NCBI GenBank assembly: GCA_028641055.1 | Contig: CM054059.1 | Location: 46,016,477 to 46,080,476, forward strand | Direction of reading: 5' to 3' | DNA length: 64,000 nucleotides | From: Alopecurus myosuroides | Lineage: Eukaryota; Streptophyta; Magnoliopsida; Poales; Poaceae | Shown: in pieces, positions 21,588-34,148 of the stretch | Layout of the letters: each line of letters begins with the position of its first letter | Numbering within the stretch: the stretch's first letter is position 1 | Translations under genes and position numbers: made by a program | Notes under the pieces: generated by a model | The model's input: the letters and a program-made list of their open reading frames with translations, nothing else | What the model was told of the DNA's origin: nothing | Database searches by the model: none

Positions 21588-22632
21588 AGCAGTGTAATGG
21601 GCGGCAGGTTTCATACGCACTCTTTTCCTATCCAGGGTACCTAAGGGGACTGGAAGGTTTTTAATGAGGCGGCCTGCTGAATCAAAAAAGAAATTTTTAT
21701 CAATAAAAGAAGATGGTTTCGAGTCTTATCATGGTCTTTGCTTCAGTTACAAGTAAGTAACATTGTTACTATCAATACATCAGTATCATCGAAATACATT
21801 ACATGAATATAGGTCTCCGGGGGGTGATCTGCTTCAATAAGTAATCACAAGACCCGGAGACCCGGCCATGATGCCTATGAGTTATGGGGGCTGATTACTC
21901 GAAAAAACGGGTACAGCTGCAATCCTATAACTGGACAAAGGAGCCAAATTTCTTGGTTATTCTTACTTAAGCTCGATGTGACTCGCACTAAAGTGGCATG
22001 ATCTGTTCGCGTACGATCACAATCAAATTATGCAGCCCAGTGTGGCTTGCTTGATCTTGTTTTTCGTATAGACGCAACGACATGGTATCCACGCGAAAGC
22101 CGGCTTATAGTACAAGATAATCAAAAGGGTCATCTAAACCACAAGTCCATGCAGAGTATAAGGCTAAAAAAGCCGGAAACTCAACAAATATTAAGCATGA
22201 CTTCAGTATTTATGTAAACAGATATTGGTATTCAGCTTGGTAAACAGCAGTATGTCATCTGAGAAAGGCCACGCCCCTATAGCTCGTACTTTGGGTCATG
22301 GGGACTGGGGACTTCGAAACAGAAACAAACTGTTTTAACTACCCAAGCCTGAAAACCTTAATTTCCGAGTATTGGGGACTTAAAGAAAGGTTCCTCTATC
22401 AAAACCTACGATACTCGGTTAGCCGAGTCTCAAAAGGAAATTGAAAGCAAGAGTTCAAAGTATCGAGAATAAGCTTATACGTAACACAAGTATCGAGATT
22501 ATCAAAAGCCAGGGAAGGCAAAGAGTTATCATGAATTAACAAGCGTACAGGCGTAGTATCAGCATCAGTGGCGCACAGGAGCACCACAAAAATCATATCA
22601 GTCTTAAGAAAACGAAAAGCACTAGTAGCATC
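21588..22632. other. Non-coding interval replacing the pol region
   Basis: About 1 kb between the stop of gag-pro and the end of the antisense ORF. It contains no RT, RNase H or integrase motif on either strand. Words such as cttggggact (near 22310, 22375) resemble internal polypurine tracts. It may hold packaging or replication signals, which cannot be shown here. Confidence 0.7.
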
Positions 22633-25600
22633 CTACTTGGCATCCTGAGAGCGATCTTCCGGGTCTAGATCTTGGACTTGCTCCTTGGCCTTGCCAGCAG
22701 TCTTGCTCGGGCTCTTCACATCTGGACGGACAGGCGGAGGCACGGCCGGTGTAGAGGTGGACGGCTTTGCGCCTAGCTCTGCTTCTCTCTTTGCGGCTTC
22801 TTCTTTCCTCCTGGCCAGGTCAGTCGACCATCTTTCCACCATATCAAAAGGAGGAGGTGCATCCACCAAAATAACTTTGCCCTCAGCGTCATAAGAACTC
22901 ATGATCTTGTCCAGTTCCATTTTGTCGGCCAAGGTAGTGGCTGAGGAGCGTACAGCACGTTGAATATCTTTGAAGTCCTTGGGCTCAAACTTGGACCCGT
23001 CAGCTTTGAATTCTGGAAACCCGGATGTTACCTTGGCCGGGTCAAGCTTAGGAAAATAAGCCTTCGCCAGTGTAAGGGCCCGGGTCATTCCAATCCGGCA
23101 AGCTGAGCGCTTCATTATCTCAATCCACCCAGGCACCGTTGAGAAGGCCTGCATAAGATTATCTTCTCCCGGGTATACCTCAGAAGGCCACTTGATAGCA
23201 TCCAGTAAAAGTTTAGTGCCGGCAAAAAATGTCCGAAGCACAGTCTTCAAAGTCTTAGCCTGAGTAATGGCATTCTCCTCCGGAATAGCAAGGTTGGCAC
23301 CTAAAATCGAAAAACACAAAGGCATATCAGTAATCTTGATTATCACAACGGCATGGTAGAGATACGCAAGTTAACGGCAAATAAAAACTTACTCAGTAAG
23401 ATGCGGTAAGTGTCCGTAATCTGAGCCGACAAGTTATTCAGCGAAGATTGGGCAGCGTTGTACTTCTTCTTGTAAGTGGAGACATCTTTTTTCAGAGTCT
23501 TTACCTCTGCTTCAAGGGTCTCCCTACGCTCTACTTCAGCCTGTAAGAGCTGCTCAGCCTTAAGTAACGCTTCATCTGACTGAGTAATCTCTGCCTGCAA
23601 AGACCGGGCAAAGCTGTAAGCCGGATATCACGAGAGCATTTCCTCCGAGAAAATGATTACCGAAAAAATATTATGCGAAGTACCGAGAATAATTGCAAAA
23701 AAAAAATTATACTCGGAACTTGGGGACTAGTTGTATAATAAGGAGTATCAAGTGAAAGTTACCTGATGTGCTGCAGCTATACGTTCTAAAACAGTCCCTT
23801 CTGAAGCTTTCAAGGAGAGAAGAGCGCTCATCAGCTGGTTAAAGTCAGCGTTATCCGAGTTAGATGGCTCGGGTACCTGGAAAGTGGGAAAAGGAGCATT
23901 TCTTGTAACAGGAGGTGGCACCCGGGTCATCCGAATGTCGGAGTCTGGTCCCCCTCCCGCGCTTGAATCTGCCCCCTTCTCCTTCTCGCTCGTGTGCGAA
24001 GCGATTGGATACTCGGCGTCATGCCTAGCTGGCTCCGGTGGCGACATTTGCTCGTCGCCAGCCGTAGTGAAGGCATCATCAGCCGACTCGCCCTCGACCC
24101 GGACTTTAGCTTCGGTGTCCTCCTGGTCGCTACTAATAACCGTGGCTCTGAAGAAGGTGCAAAGGCGTAATTAATCTTTGGTTATGGAAAGAAAGGGGAT
24201 GAAAGTTCGGTATAATATCCGGAAAAGGCGTTTACCCGGTGTTTACTGGGAAGTCCGAGGGGAAGCCGTCACTAGACCCGGAAGAGACTGAGAAATGGCA
24301 AGAGAGGTCTGGGATTACGTTACAAAGGAATGACTGGAAAGAAGTTTTGTTTACAACAAATACCAGGGTGTTGAACCGGGGGCGGCGAAGCAACCGGGTT
24401 AGGGGTCTCGTTGCCCGGATGATTCCGGGTTACTCGGCGCCTAGTCATGGGTGGCTCCTTCAGTTATGATCAAAAGGGGTGAAGATGGGGTTAGCCCCGG
24501 AGTGACGTTATGGGAGCAAAAAACCAAAGTGTAAGGGGATGAAGTAAAAACCTGGAGGGCTATCCTCTGGGATTTCCTCTTTGTTCCGGTTCTGGTGGCT
24601 GGCTCCGGCTCTTCCTCCTCGCTGGTGGACCCGCCCCTGCTGTCCGTTTCTTCTTCTTCGCTTTGGTCCTCTCGCTCTGAGAAATGTCCGAGTTACAGCA
24701 TAAAGAAGAAGAAAAGGCAGGATATAACGTGTGCAAAGGAATCAAGTAGGTACCTTCATTCGAGTCAACGACATCGTCTTCCTCCTCCCCGTCTTCGGAA
24801 TTAGGAGTGGAGTCGACCGTCCAAAAGTCATCATCGGCCTGAGGAGAAGATGCCAGGATAGTGATTAATATCGAGTCAAGAGAAGCGAATAAAAGTAAGT
24901 GTTAGAAGTCAAAATCAAAAGGTAGAAAACTTACTCCAGGGGTTGGATTCTCGAGGGTAAAAGGTTCTAGTCCGGCTATGCTCCGGATTACTTCGAGCTT
25001 CTCTGTCAGGAAACCCTTAATTGTTTTGTTAATGTCACCCGGAGCAAGGGTGCGGGTGGAGAATCGGATTGGGTCCGTGGTTTGACCCGAGTATTCGCAC
25101 ATCAGCTTCTCACGAATGGAGTTTGGCTGAATGCGGAAGCTAACCCAGGTCTTCACCAGGTTTAGCCCGATGAGGCCTCGGGCGGACAAGATGGAGATCC
25201 TAGCTAATAAAGGCAAGATCGCCTCCCTGTCCGGTTCAGACGCGAAGGCGTTGAATTTCTCGGAGATGTCAAGTTGACCCTCCGAGTAACCCGGCAACTT
25301 CTTTTCGCCGGGTGGAGAGGTATCCTGGCAGTAGAAGTACGAAAGCTGCCAGTGCTTTACGTGGGAATTGAGAGAAATAGGAGGCATCAGGGAGTTCTTG
25401 CGGCGCTGGATAGAGACCCCGCCGCAAGTGAGAAGTGCGCCGTCGCCGCTTTCGCGGCACGGCTTGCACTGAAAAAGTTCGACGAAGAGGGCTAGACTTG
25501 GCGGTGTGCACAAGTAAGATTCGGAAAGAACAATAAAATGGGAGATGTTCAAAATGGAGTTTGGACCTATATCGAAGATACGGAGGTTGTAATGGTCTAG

Positions 25601-25864
25601 GACGTCACGGAAGAAGGGGTGACCCGGAGGCCTAAAGCCCCGGGTCACATGTTCAACGAAGCATATTACCTCATTCGTCGCTGGAGAAGGCCGGGTTTCA
25701 TTGCCTGGCACTCGCCAGTGGATAGACTCCTGTGGAGGTAGGGTTCCAAGCTCGACCAACTCCTCCAGCTTGGCCTTGGTGACGGAGGACTTCCCCCAAT
25801 TGGCCGATATGGAGCTTGTGGATTTAGCCTTATTCGGCTGTTTCCCCTGCCTCTTGGGTGCCAT
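22633..25864 (-). CDS. Antisense accessory ORF of the young gypsy element (probably spliced)
   Basis: First exon 25864 to about 24935 starts MAPKRQGKQPNKAKS and encodes the 'putative gypsy type transposon' domain (HWRVPGNETRPSPATNEVIC, GFRPPGHPFFRDVLDHYNL, LVKTWVSFRIQPNSIREKLM). It ends at a good donor, CCTGGA|GTAAGT. Further exon-like blocks lie at about 24840-24755 (acidic), 24060-23748, 23600-23400 (coiled coil, EAEVKTLKKDVSTYKKKYN) and 23346-22633 (GWIEIMKRSACRIGMTRALTL, ending SQDAK). Exon edges past the first are not certain. The same protein is encoded, decayed, at 679-4365 in another element. Its frame integrity within a very young insertion suggests it is maintained. The role is unknown. 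Confidence 0.75.
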
Positions 25865-26634
25865 GGGATTGACCTGGTAAAACATCGAAGGAAAGGACGT
25901 AAGGAACAAAAACTTGGAAGTTAGCAGGCAAGCAATTACCCGCAATTTGAACATAACCCGGCTATTGCCTCGTTGGGTCAAGAATGATTTATCCGGGTAT
26001 CAAGTGACCTTACAAAATACATGGAGCTTTCCGTAAAAGCAAATGTTTGGAGGAGTTAGGGGGATGCTTATATGCTTACCATCTGCGAATGAGTCGGAGA
26101 AGTAAGATTTTCTGAGGAAGGAGAACAAGGGCGGAAATTTCAGATGGCCCGAGCTTAGATTGGGAATCCTATTTCTAAAATTGTGACCAGATTAACGATT
26201 ACTGGAGTTAGGGGAGTAATATAAGCTATGAATCCCATCCATAGGAATGTTTATGGTAAGTATCAGTGAGTTAATCCGGCGCAGCCCGAGAAATTGCGGA
26301 CCGCTCGATTCAGATCTAATTAGAGGAAGAACTAAGAAATTGCGGGGGTAAGTTGGAGGATGTAAGGGACTTACTGAAGGAGATTGGAGTAAGGCCTTGC
26401 GGAGACAGATGGCGCAAGATTCGTGTCCTTTCGTGGTCGTTGGCCGGCGAATCGGAGGCTTGACGGTGGATTCGGGAGCTGGTGCGGCTCGCGCGGCGGC
26501 GGAGCGCAAACGAAGGCGGATGGGCTCCGGCGAGATGCGTGGGGTTCCCGTGGTGGCGCTCTGCGAGCTTGAACTTGGGGAGAAGAGAAATGGGGGAAGT
26601 GAGCCGTTAAGGGTTGAGTTTGCCTCCTGGGGCT

Positions 26635-26642
26635 TATTTATA
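26635..26642 (-). promoter_or_regulatory. TATA box of the antisense ORF in the young gypsy element
   Basis: On the minus strand TATAAATA (context ttatTATAAATAagcc) lies about 770 bp before the ATG at 25864. The interval 25865-26630 would be leader and possibly an intron or extra 5' exon. Same octamer as at 537-544 in the other element. Confidence 0.5.
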
Positions 26643-27032
26643 ATAAACCGGGTGGAAAAGCTTATCCTAACGGGCGAAACCCGGGGGTTGCGGAGTAATA
26701 GTTGGACATTTTGAAATTTGAAGACGTGCTTTATGTGCACTTAGATATGGTCCCGAGAAAAGAGAAGGGGGGAATCTCTTTCCTGGTATTAGCAATAATT
26801 ATCGAAGAAGGTGCGAAGTCATGGAGTTCCTTACTAAAGCTCGAGTCTGGAAGATTAAAGGAGAACCCTTGAGGGAGAGCCGGGCTTTTACTTGGCTTCC
26901 TTGGTACCAGTCACGGCTATTCATCAGCGCGCTGCGTCCTGATTTTCATATGTTTGTGTCTTATATTTCTGTAGGGAATAGCCGGCGCTTCGAAGAGTAA
27001 ATCTTGGAAGCCCAGGCTATTCTGGGGACTAC

Positions 27033-27487
27033 TGATGAGGGGATAGTAACCCGGTATGCCGACTCTCAGGTGAGATCCGGCCCAAACGACGGATGGATCA
27101 AATCCGGCTAAGGACAAAGAAGCTTCTAGAAGGCCCAGGACTTGTAAGGATCGTAACCCGGATTGTGGGTTACGGTAAAGAAAGTTAGGGTTCGTATGAA
27201 GAGTTCGGATAGGACTCGAGAAGCGCTTTGTAAGGCAAGTCAAGGGGGATATGAGTACTATATAAACCAACCCCTGGGCTTCGCCTAAGAGAGATTCAAG
27301 TCATAACTGTAACACCTATTATCGAGTATCCAGTACAATCATATCGAGATCCGGCGAGTTGTTTTCCGGCTCTTAGATTGCTTTCCGCCATGTCTTCCTT
27401 CGAGCTAAACCCTCTCCCAAATACCTGTGTCGACTTGCCCCTAGATCAGTTACCCCCGGTAACATCTGCCGTGATTATCCCACGACA
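27033..27487 (+). repeat. 3' LTR of the young gypsy element
   Basis: 455 bp, apparently identical to 17592-18046, shifted by 9,441 bp. It is preceded by a polypurine-like tctggggactac (27021-27032) and followed by the TSD acatc at 27488-27492. Confidence 0.95.
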
Positions 27488-27770
27488 ACATCCCACATAA
27501 CCCCTTTCTAGAATCTGGAAATACCAACATTGTTGCTAGTTTTTTTACACAGACGGCACCCCCCGAAAAGGGCCCGCATTCCATTATATTTCAAACGGAA
27601 ACACCACCACAACATTCCACGAGTTTTCGGCTCAACGCCCCACACCAGCCAGGGAGTTTATGTACAACACCAAACGAACAAAAGCCAAGGTCTAAACAGC
27701 CAAGCTCAACAGGAGCTAGATCCCCACTACAAAGAGCCAAACCAACAAGTTTTTAACCAACAGCAACAAA

Positions 27771-30700
27771 CTAATCTCTAGCTGCAACATTCTCCACCTC
27801 CTCTTCCTCCATGTCAGCGTCTTGATCATTTTCGACATCCCCATCAGTGGTGAGAGCGCGTCCAGGGGCACCTCTGCGGCCCGACTCCAAAGATGAGGCC
27901 ACCTGTATGAGAGCATTGGCTCCAGCCCTGATATCACTCTGCTCCTGCGGTGGATGAAGCCCTGCCCAGTAAGAAAGGAAAACAAAAGTGTAACTAATTA
28001 GCTCAAAGGGGGGCCTGATCAGCTTTTTCTCGAAACAAGCTCGATTTCTAATCTTCCAGATGGCCCAGCAAACTGCCGCAACCCCAGTTATATGGACGTT
28101 TCGACTCGCTGAAAGATACTTTGGAATCCACCAGAAATACTGGAGAAAAGATGCAGGTCGGTTACCAGCCCCCACAGCTGTCCCGATCACACTCCAGACA
28201 TATTTTGCAGCAGCACATTCAAAAAACAAGTGAAGGATAGTTTCATCTTTATCACAAAACTGACATTTGAAATTCCCTGTCCACTTCCTCTTCTTCATGT
28301 TGTCCTTGGTGGCAATTGCATCATGCCAGATAAGCCACAGCCAGACCATGATCTTAAAAGGTATCTTGGCTTTCCACAGGTGTCTAAAGGATCTGTCAAC
28401 ACCATTGCTAGAAATATGCTTATACATGGATTTCACAGAAAAAATCCCATTTTTAGTCCATTTCCACTTAGGAGTGTCCCTGCCATCACTCAAGGCCACA
28501 GTAGCTAGCTTATTCTGCAAAGCTCTCATCTTACCTTGGAGTTCACCAGTAAGCCACCTTCTAAAGGAATGTGTCCATCTTTGTCTGGCCATCCCAGCTA
28601 CTGAAATAGATTGTTCATTGCAAATTTCAAACAAATCAGGAAACAAATCCTTCAAAGGCCTATGCCCACACCAGGCAACACCCCCAAAAATCAGTTTTCT
28701 CTCCATTACCTACAACCATAATCCTCCCTTGCAGATAGACCTGTCTAACATGTAAAAGGTCAGACCAAAAAACAGAATCCACTGCCCTATGTTTAGCCTG
28801 AAAAATGCCACCTCCAGACAAGTACTTAGCTCTCATGAACTCCTGCCAAGGGCCATCCCCAGCCTCCAATTTCCACCACCACTTACACATTAGACTTATA
28901 TTAAATCTTGCAAGATTTTTGATGCCCAAACCTCCTTTGGACTTAGGCTCGCAGATAAGGTTCCAGGATACCAAATGATATCTCCTTTTTGTTGGACTGC
29001 TCTGCCACAAAAAAGCCCTTCTTGGTTTATCCAGTTCCTCAAGAGTGGTTTTGTGTAACAGAAACATGGACATATGGTATACAGCAACAGATGACAGGCA
29101 CACATATGTTCTGATTACTCTGCCCCCAATAGACAGAGCACCACTCATCCAACCCTCCATCATTCCTTTTACCTTCTCTCCCAAAAACTTCATGTCCTGA
29201 ACAGAGTTCCTTCTTGCATTAACTGGGACACCCAGATATTTAATAGGCCAACTCCCCTTCTGACAGTTGAAAAGGTCAGCATATTCCTGTAGCTTGGCAT
29301 CATCCTCCTGAATTAGCATGATTTCACTTTTTTCAAAGTTAATTTTGAGCCCAGACATGCTCTCAAAAATATACAGCAGCAGTTTAAGATTTCTAGCCAT
29401 CTCAACATCATCTTGGATGAGAAAAATTGTGTCATCAGCATACTGTAAAATAGCTACACCTTTGTTAACAAAGTGTTCAGCTAAGCCCACCACCAATCCT
29501 GCATCTTGAGCTTTATGTACCATCTTGGACAGATTTTCAGCTGCAGCATTAAACAAGAAAGGAGATAGAGGGTCCCCTTGTCTCACACATTTGTAGCTAC
29601 AGAAATAAGGCCCAATTGTGTCATTGATTTGACACTAAGGGTCCCTTGAGTCACAACACTCCTGAACCAACCCATCCACTTCTCACTGGAACCTTTTTGT
29701 TTGTAGGTTTTGAACAAGAACTCCCAATTAACTTTATCATAAGCCTTTTCAAAATCTATCTTTAGGACCACACCCTGTGTTTTCTTAATCTTAGTCTCTC
29801 TCAGAATTTACTGGCGCAGCTCTACCCCATCCATAATGTTCCTCCCTTTTATGAAAGCAGACTGGCATTGATTGATGATCTTGCCCATGTAATTTTCCAG
29901 CCTGGTAGTCATAGCCTTAGAGAAAATTTTAAACAACACTTGTAGCAAGCAAATTGGCCTGTACCTCTGAATTCTATCATCATCCTCCCCTTTTGGCAGC
30001 AAAGTAATGATACCATAGTTAATTCTGGCCAGATCCAATCTGTGGTTGTAAAAATCCCCAAAGAGTATGATAAGATCTTTTTTGATCACAGGCCAACAAG
30101 CCTGATAGAATTCAATAGGAATTCCATCAGGACCGGCTGCCTTATTTTTTTTCCATTGAGTCAATCACTTCTTTTATTTCATTTTCTGAAAAAGGACTAT
30201 CCAGGTTCTCTCTATCATTAGCAGATAATTTTTCATGTGCCTCCCACACATCATCATTCAAATGGATACCTCCACAACCTGACTGACCAAACAAATTTTT
30301 GTAAAAAGCAGTAGCATGTTCCAGTAAGTTGGGAGTCTCCTAAGTTGGGAGTCCCCTGTATTATATCTTGACCCTTTTTCAAAGAAAAAATCATTTTCCT
30401 TCTCCTTCTACCATTTGCTATTCTGTGAAAGTATTCAGTATTTTTGTCACCATTTAGGAGCCAATTTTGACTAGACCTTTGATGCCAGTAGGCCTCTTCT
30501 TCTTCATGCAACTTGAGTAAAGCTTTCTGAATTTGGCCTTTTCTAATCAACTGCTCATTCAACAGAGGAACATTCTCTTCCAGGTCTTCCAACACTTGCA
30601 ACTCAGCCAGTAATTGCTTCTTAAGTCTTCTAGATTCACCTCTCAGGTTGGCACCCCAACCCTTCAGGTTTTTATTAACCAGCTTGATCTTTAGAAGGAA

Positions 30701-31525
30701 AGCATCTAGGTTATTTTTTGCTCTGACAGGTTTGCTCCAAACAGATTCTACCCTGGCCAAAAAATCTGGCTCTTTCAACCAATTCTTCTCAAACCTAAAC
30801 TCCTTGCATTTCACATCAGTCTTATCCATAGTATCAATGACAATTGGACTATGATCTGACATCTCCCTGGTGAGTTTGTGTACAGTTGCCAATGGAAAGA
30901 GTTGCTCCCAACTTTTACTCATGAGAAACCTATCCAATTTCTCCAAAGTTGGATCTGCCTGGTTATTGGACCAGGTATATTGTCCACCTGCCATATCAAT
31001 CTCCACCAGCTCATGAGTATGAATTAAACTATTAAACATATCCCCCCATCTCATTGATCTGATTGGTTTATTTTTATCACTAGTTTTTCTCAGGAGATTG
31101 AAATCCCCTCCAATCAGAAGAGGTATCTGTTGATCAGAACAGATACTAGCCAACTCAGTAATGAAGTCCTGTTTATCTTCTTCATGTGCAGCACCATATA
31201 CATTGACCCAACACCACTCCAACTACAGTTTAATATCAAACACGACTGTCTTAACATGGAACCTGCCCATAGAAACAGTTTTCAGATTGAATTTGTCTGT
31301 CCTCAAGCCACCCAAGATCCCTCCTGATTTTCCAACAGAGGGAAGCCAGTTCCATGAAAATTGATTCATAGGATCAATTTTCCTGAAAAAAGCAGGGGAA
31401 TAATCCTTCTTCATTGTTTCCTGGAGACCAATAAAGTCTACAGCATTGGATCTCAAAAAATCTTGTAGACAATCACCCATCCCTTTCTTGCTCACACTCC
31501 TGCAATTCCAGCTAGCACCAATCAT
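27771..31525 (-). pseudogene. LINE ORF2: endonuclease, reverse transcriptase, zinc-binding domain
   Basis: Starts MIGASWNCRSVSKKGMGD (31525), the N-terminus of an APE-type endonuclease, with LQET, LLIGGDFNLL and the catalytic SDHSPIVI. An in-frame TAG at about 31220-31222 interrupts it. Reverse transcriptase follows: GPDGIPIEFYQACWPVIKKD, ITLLPKGEDDDRIQRYRPI, QSAFIKGRNIMDGV, MRQGDPLSPFLFN and the active-site block YADDTIFLIQDD (near 29431). The zf-RVT domain is at 28650-28000 (CQFCDKDETILHLFFEC). The frame changes near 30250-30170, 29800, 29580 and 28690. A short duplication of aagttgggagtc near 30330-30350 is one visible cause. Confidence 0.9.
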
Positions 31526-31863
31526 AAGTACTTAGGATTATGTTTCCTAGACCTGGGACCAGTCAAAATACCACACTCAGGGTGGTTATTCTTGACTTTC
31601 CCTGAGGCAGCACTTGATTTGGACTGTGTGCCTCCAGAAGGAGATAAACCAGCAATTCTTAACTTTTTCTTAGCACTCCTGGACAAAACAGGGATAAAGC
31701 CATCATTGTGATTCCCCTCTTCCTCCCAGTCCAACAGCAACACCTTCCAAGTTAGGCAAAAGAATTACTAGTAGTAAGGTTAGTACCTTCCAAGTTCCTT
31801 GCACTAGCCTAGGCCCTAGCCCTGTCTTCAATTCTCACCTGCCCTTCTTGCCTGTTTTGAAGT

Positions 31864-34148
31864 CTAGAACTGCACCTTACAAGGGGGGGGGGGTGCTGCT
31901 GTTGAAGATTCAGATTCTATCACTGCATTGGCTTGCTCTCCATCAACTGCATTTTCCATTTCTTGAGTCAGGACGACCTCAGGTTGAGAACCATCCAGAG
32001 GGATAACCTCAGCACGTCCAGAGGGAGCACCCATAGCTGGAAGAGCAAAAACCACAAATCCTCTAGGTAGATAGGGAACATCAGTATCCATATCAGACAT
32101 TTGATCTTCACTGGAGGATGAGGAAGAGTCCTCCTCTAGAATTTCATCATCACTAGCTTGCCCCTCCATCCCCTCTTGCTCCACAATAGGTTCCAGTAAG
32201 TGTTTGTATTTGCTTTTGACTCCATCCATCTTATCACTGCCATTCTTAGCAAGCTTATGAATGAAAACTCTAAAAGCTGGATCCATTTCCTGATCAGGGT
32301 TATCCAACATAGCATCATCTTCAACAATGTTATCCTGTTCCCCTCCCTGAGCTATAACACCAGCAGGTTCCAACACAGGAGAAGCAAAAGCTTGAGCTAT
32401 TTGCTGTTGCACCTCGCTGACAACATTGATTCTCAAATTATCTTGCCTGTTGCTTGGTGGGGCATCACCCCTACTAGACCAATCACCATAAAACACCTGG
32501 TTCAATCTAGTGCCAAAGGAGACACTACTAGATTTTGAGGACTGTCCTGTTTCAAAGACTGAATCTGCCACTTCCTTACCTTTATTTCCAGTAACACAAT
32601 CATCAAGCTGATTACCATGTTGTGTCCCTAGCCCTCTGGCATTGCTGCTACAATTTTGACCCATACCTCCATCAGCAACAGCACCATTATTAAAAGTAGC
32701 AGGCTCAGAAGGACGATTTCCTGTCACTGTTTTGTGCCACATCCCCATCACCTGATGCCTCCGATGTAGCCTGATTATAAACAAGCTTAGGATCAATATA
32801 TGGTTCAAAAAGCTCCCTTGTATACTGAATTTCATAGAAGGCCCCATTAATCTCTGCCTCTCTAGTGTTAGGAACTAGAGATACATCACGGCAACCCAGT
32901 TTAACTCTGACATAACTGTAGTTCCTGACAGTGTTCTTGTCAAGTGTCAAGGGTTTCCCTACCAGACCTGCAACATAAAAAATAGTGGACCTCTGCCTGA
33001 GTTTCCTGGGAATTCCTTTGATTCTGTACCAGGCTTCTTCAAGAACAGCAACGGGAGCTACATCCCCAGTCCATTTTTTAATCTCAAGCAAAACATCAGG
33101 CTTAGTCTTCATGAAAAACCTACCAAAATGAGATAATTCTTCAAGACTCTTAGCATTTGGGAAACGCATTTGAAACTCAGATTCTGACACCACTTTGGCG
33201 TAGAAACGCCAGTTAATCTGCATGGACTCAGCCCAGACTTGGAACTCATGTTCCAGCTCTCTACCTGTCGCCTCTCCTGACACAACCTTTAACATAGCAT
33301 GGTGCAAGGTTTCCTGTGGCCTAACATCAGCCTCTACCGCAGGGATTGACCAAAGAAAGGGGCAACGTATTCCCACGGATCCCTGAGTTGGCAAACAGCT
33401 AAACCATGCGCGCCACCACAGCAACTACATCTGCCCCCAGCCACTTGACCACTCTCATCAATAGCAACATTATCAACGTTAGAGCCGGGTGCATCACCAC
33501 CAATCACCGGTGCAAAGGACCGCGATTGGTTTGTGTTTTGCACTTGAGGAACTACTGCAAGTGTTCGCAATCGGGGGATGATTAGCCACCGTATTCGATT
33601 GCACAGAGGGACTCACCACAGTAGGATTGAGCACTAGATCACGTCTACCCCTGTCCCAGGATTCGGAACTGACTCACCTTGCGGAATCGAAGAAGTAGAG
33701 TCTGTTGCTGCGATAGATTCAGAAGCAGAACCTTGTCCAGTCATCTCTTGTCGATGATTCCAGCGATCCCTTCCACCAGCCGCAACAGCTTCTCGACGCC
33801 GTTGCTCCCCTAGGGCCCTCTCCGTAGCCAGCCTCTCCGATTCCCGAGTCCTCGCTGCACGTCTCTGTTCATCTTCCTGCTTCCTCAGATCCTCTCTGCG
33901 CCTTGCTTCCATCTCCTCTCAGTGACGCTCCTCAGATCTGCGTCGATCTTCATCCCGTCTCCATTCCTCATCACGACGGCGATCTTCCTCCCGTCGAATC
34001 TCCTCCTCTCTGCGAGCAACATCATCCCCAAGCCTGGATATACCACCATACGGCCCTGGACGGAAAGTATTCCGCGGCGGCGACCGCCTAGGACCATACC
34101 CCCTACCAGGCGCACCACCACCTCCTCCCCTCCCAAATCTGCGATCCA
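31864..34148 (-). pseudogene. LINE ORF1: nucleic-acid-binding protein
   Basis: Probable start MDRRFGRGGGGGAPGRGYG at 34148, followed by an R/E-rich coiled segment (EEEIRREEDRRRDEEWRRDE). The frame shifts near 33915 and 33630. A CCHC-like knuckle (CSCCGGAHGLAVC) is at about 33450-33410. The block EFQMRFPNAKSLEELSHFGR to GIPRKLRQRSTIFYVAGLVG (33180-32960) looks like the DUF4283-type domain found in plant LINE ORF1 proteins. An acidic C-terminus ends at 31864 near a run of G residues. It would coat LINE RNA. Several frameshifts disable it. Confidence 0.8.

Larger units (their letters stand above)
17592..27487 (+). mobile_element. Young non-autonomous Tat-type gypsy retrotransposon (9,896 bp)
   Basis: Bounded by two 455-bp LTRs that look identical throughout, with TG/CA ends and the TSD acatc at 17587-17591 and 27488-27492. 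Inside are a primer-binding site, a gag-protease ORF ending in a stub of reverse transcriptase (17937-21587), a 1-kb non-coding stretch, an antisense accessory ORF (25864 to 22633) and a polypurine tract ending tctggggactac before the 3' LTR. The catalytic reverse transcriptase, RNase H and integrase are absent. Identical LTRs mean a recent insertion, so the element must have used enzymes supplied by a relative. Confidence 0.95.

Noticed and set aside
26192..26740. 182-codon minus-strand frame as a separate gene
   Set aside because: It overlaps the TATA box and leader of the antisense ORF, and has a biased Ser/Pro composition without domain. At most it is a 5' exon of that ORF.
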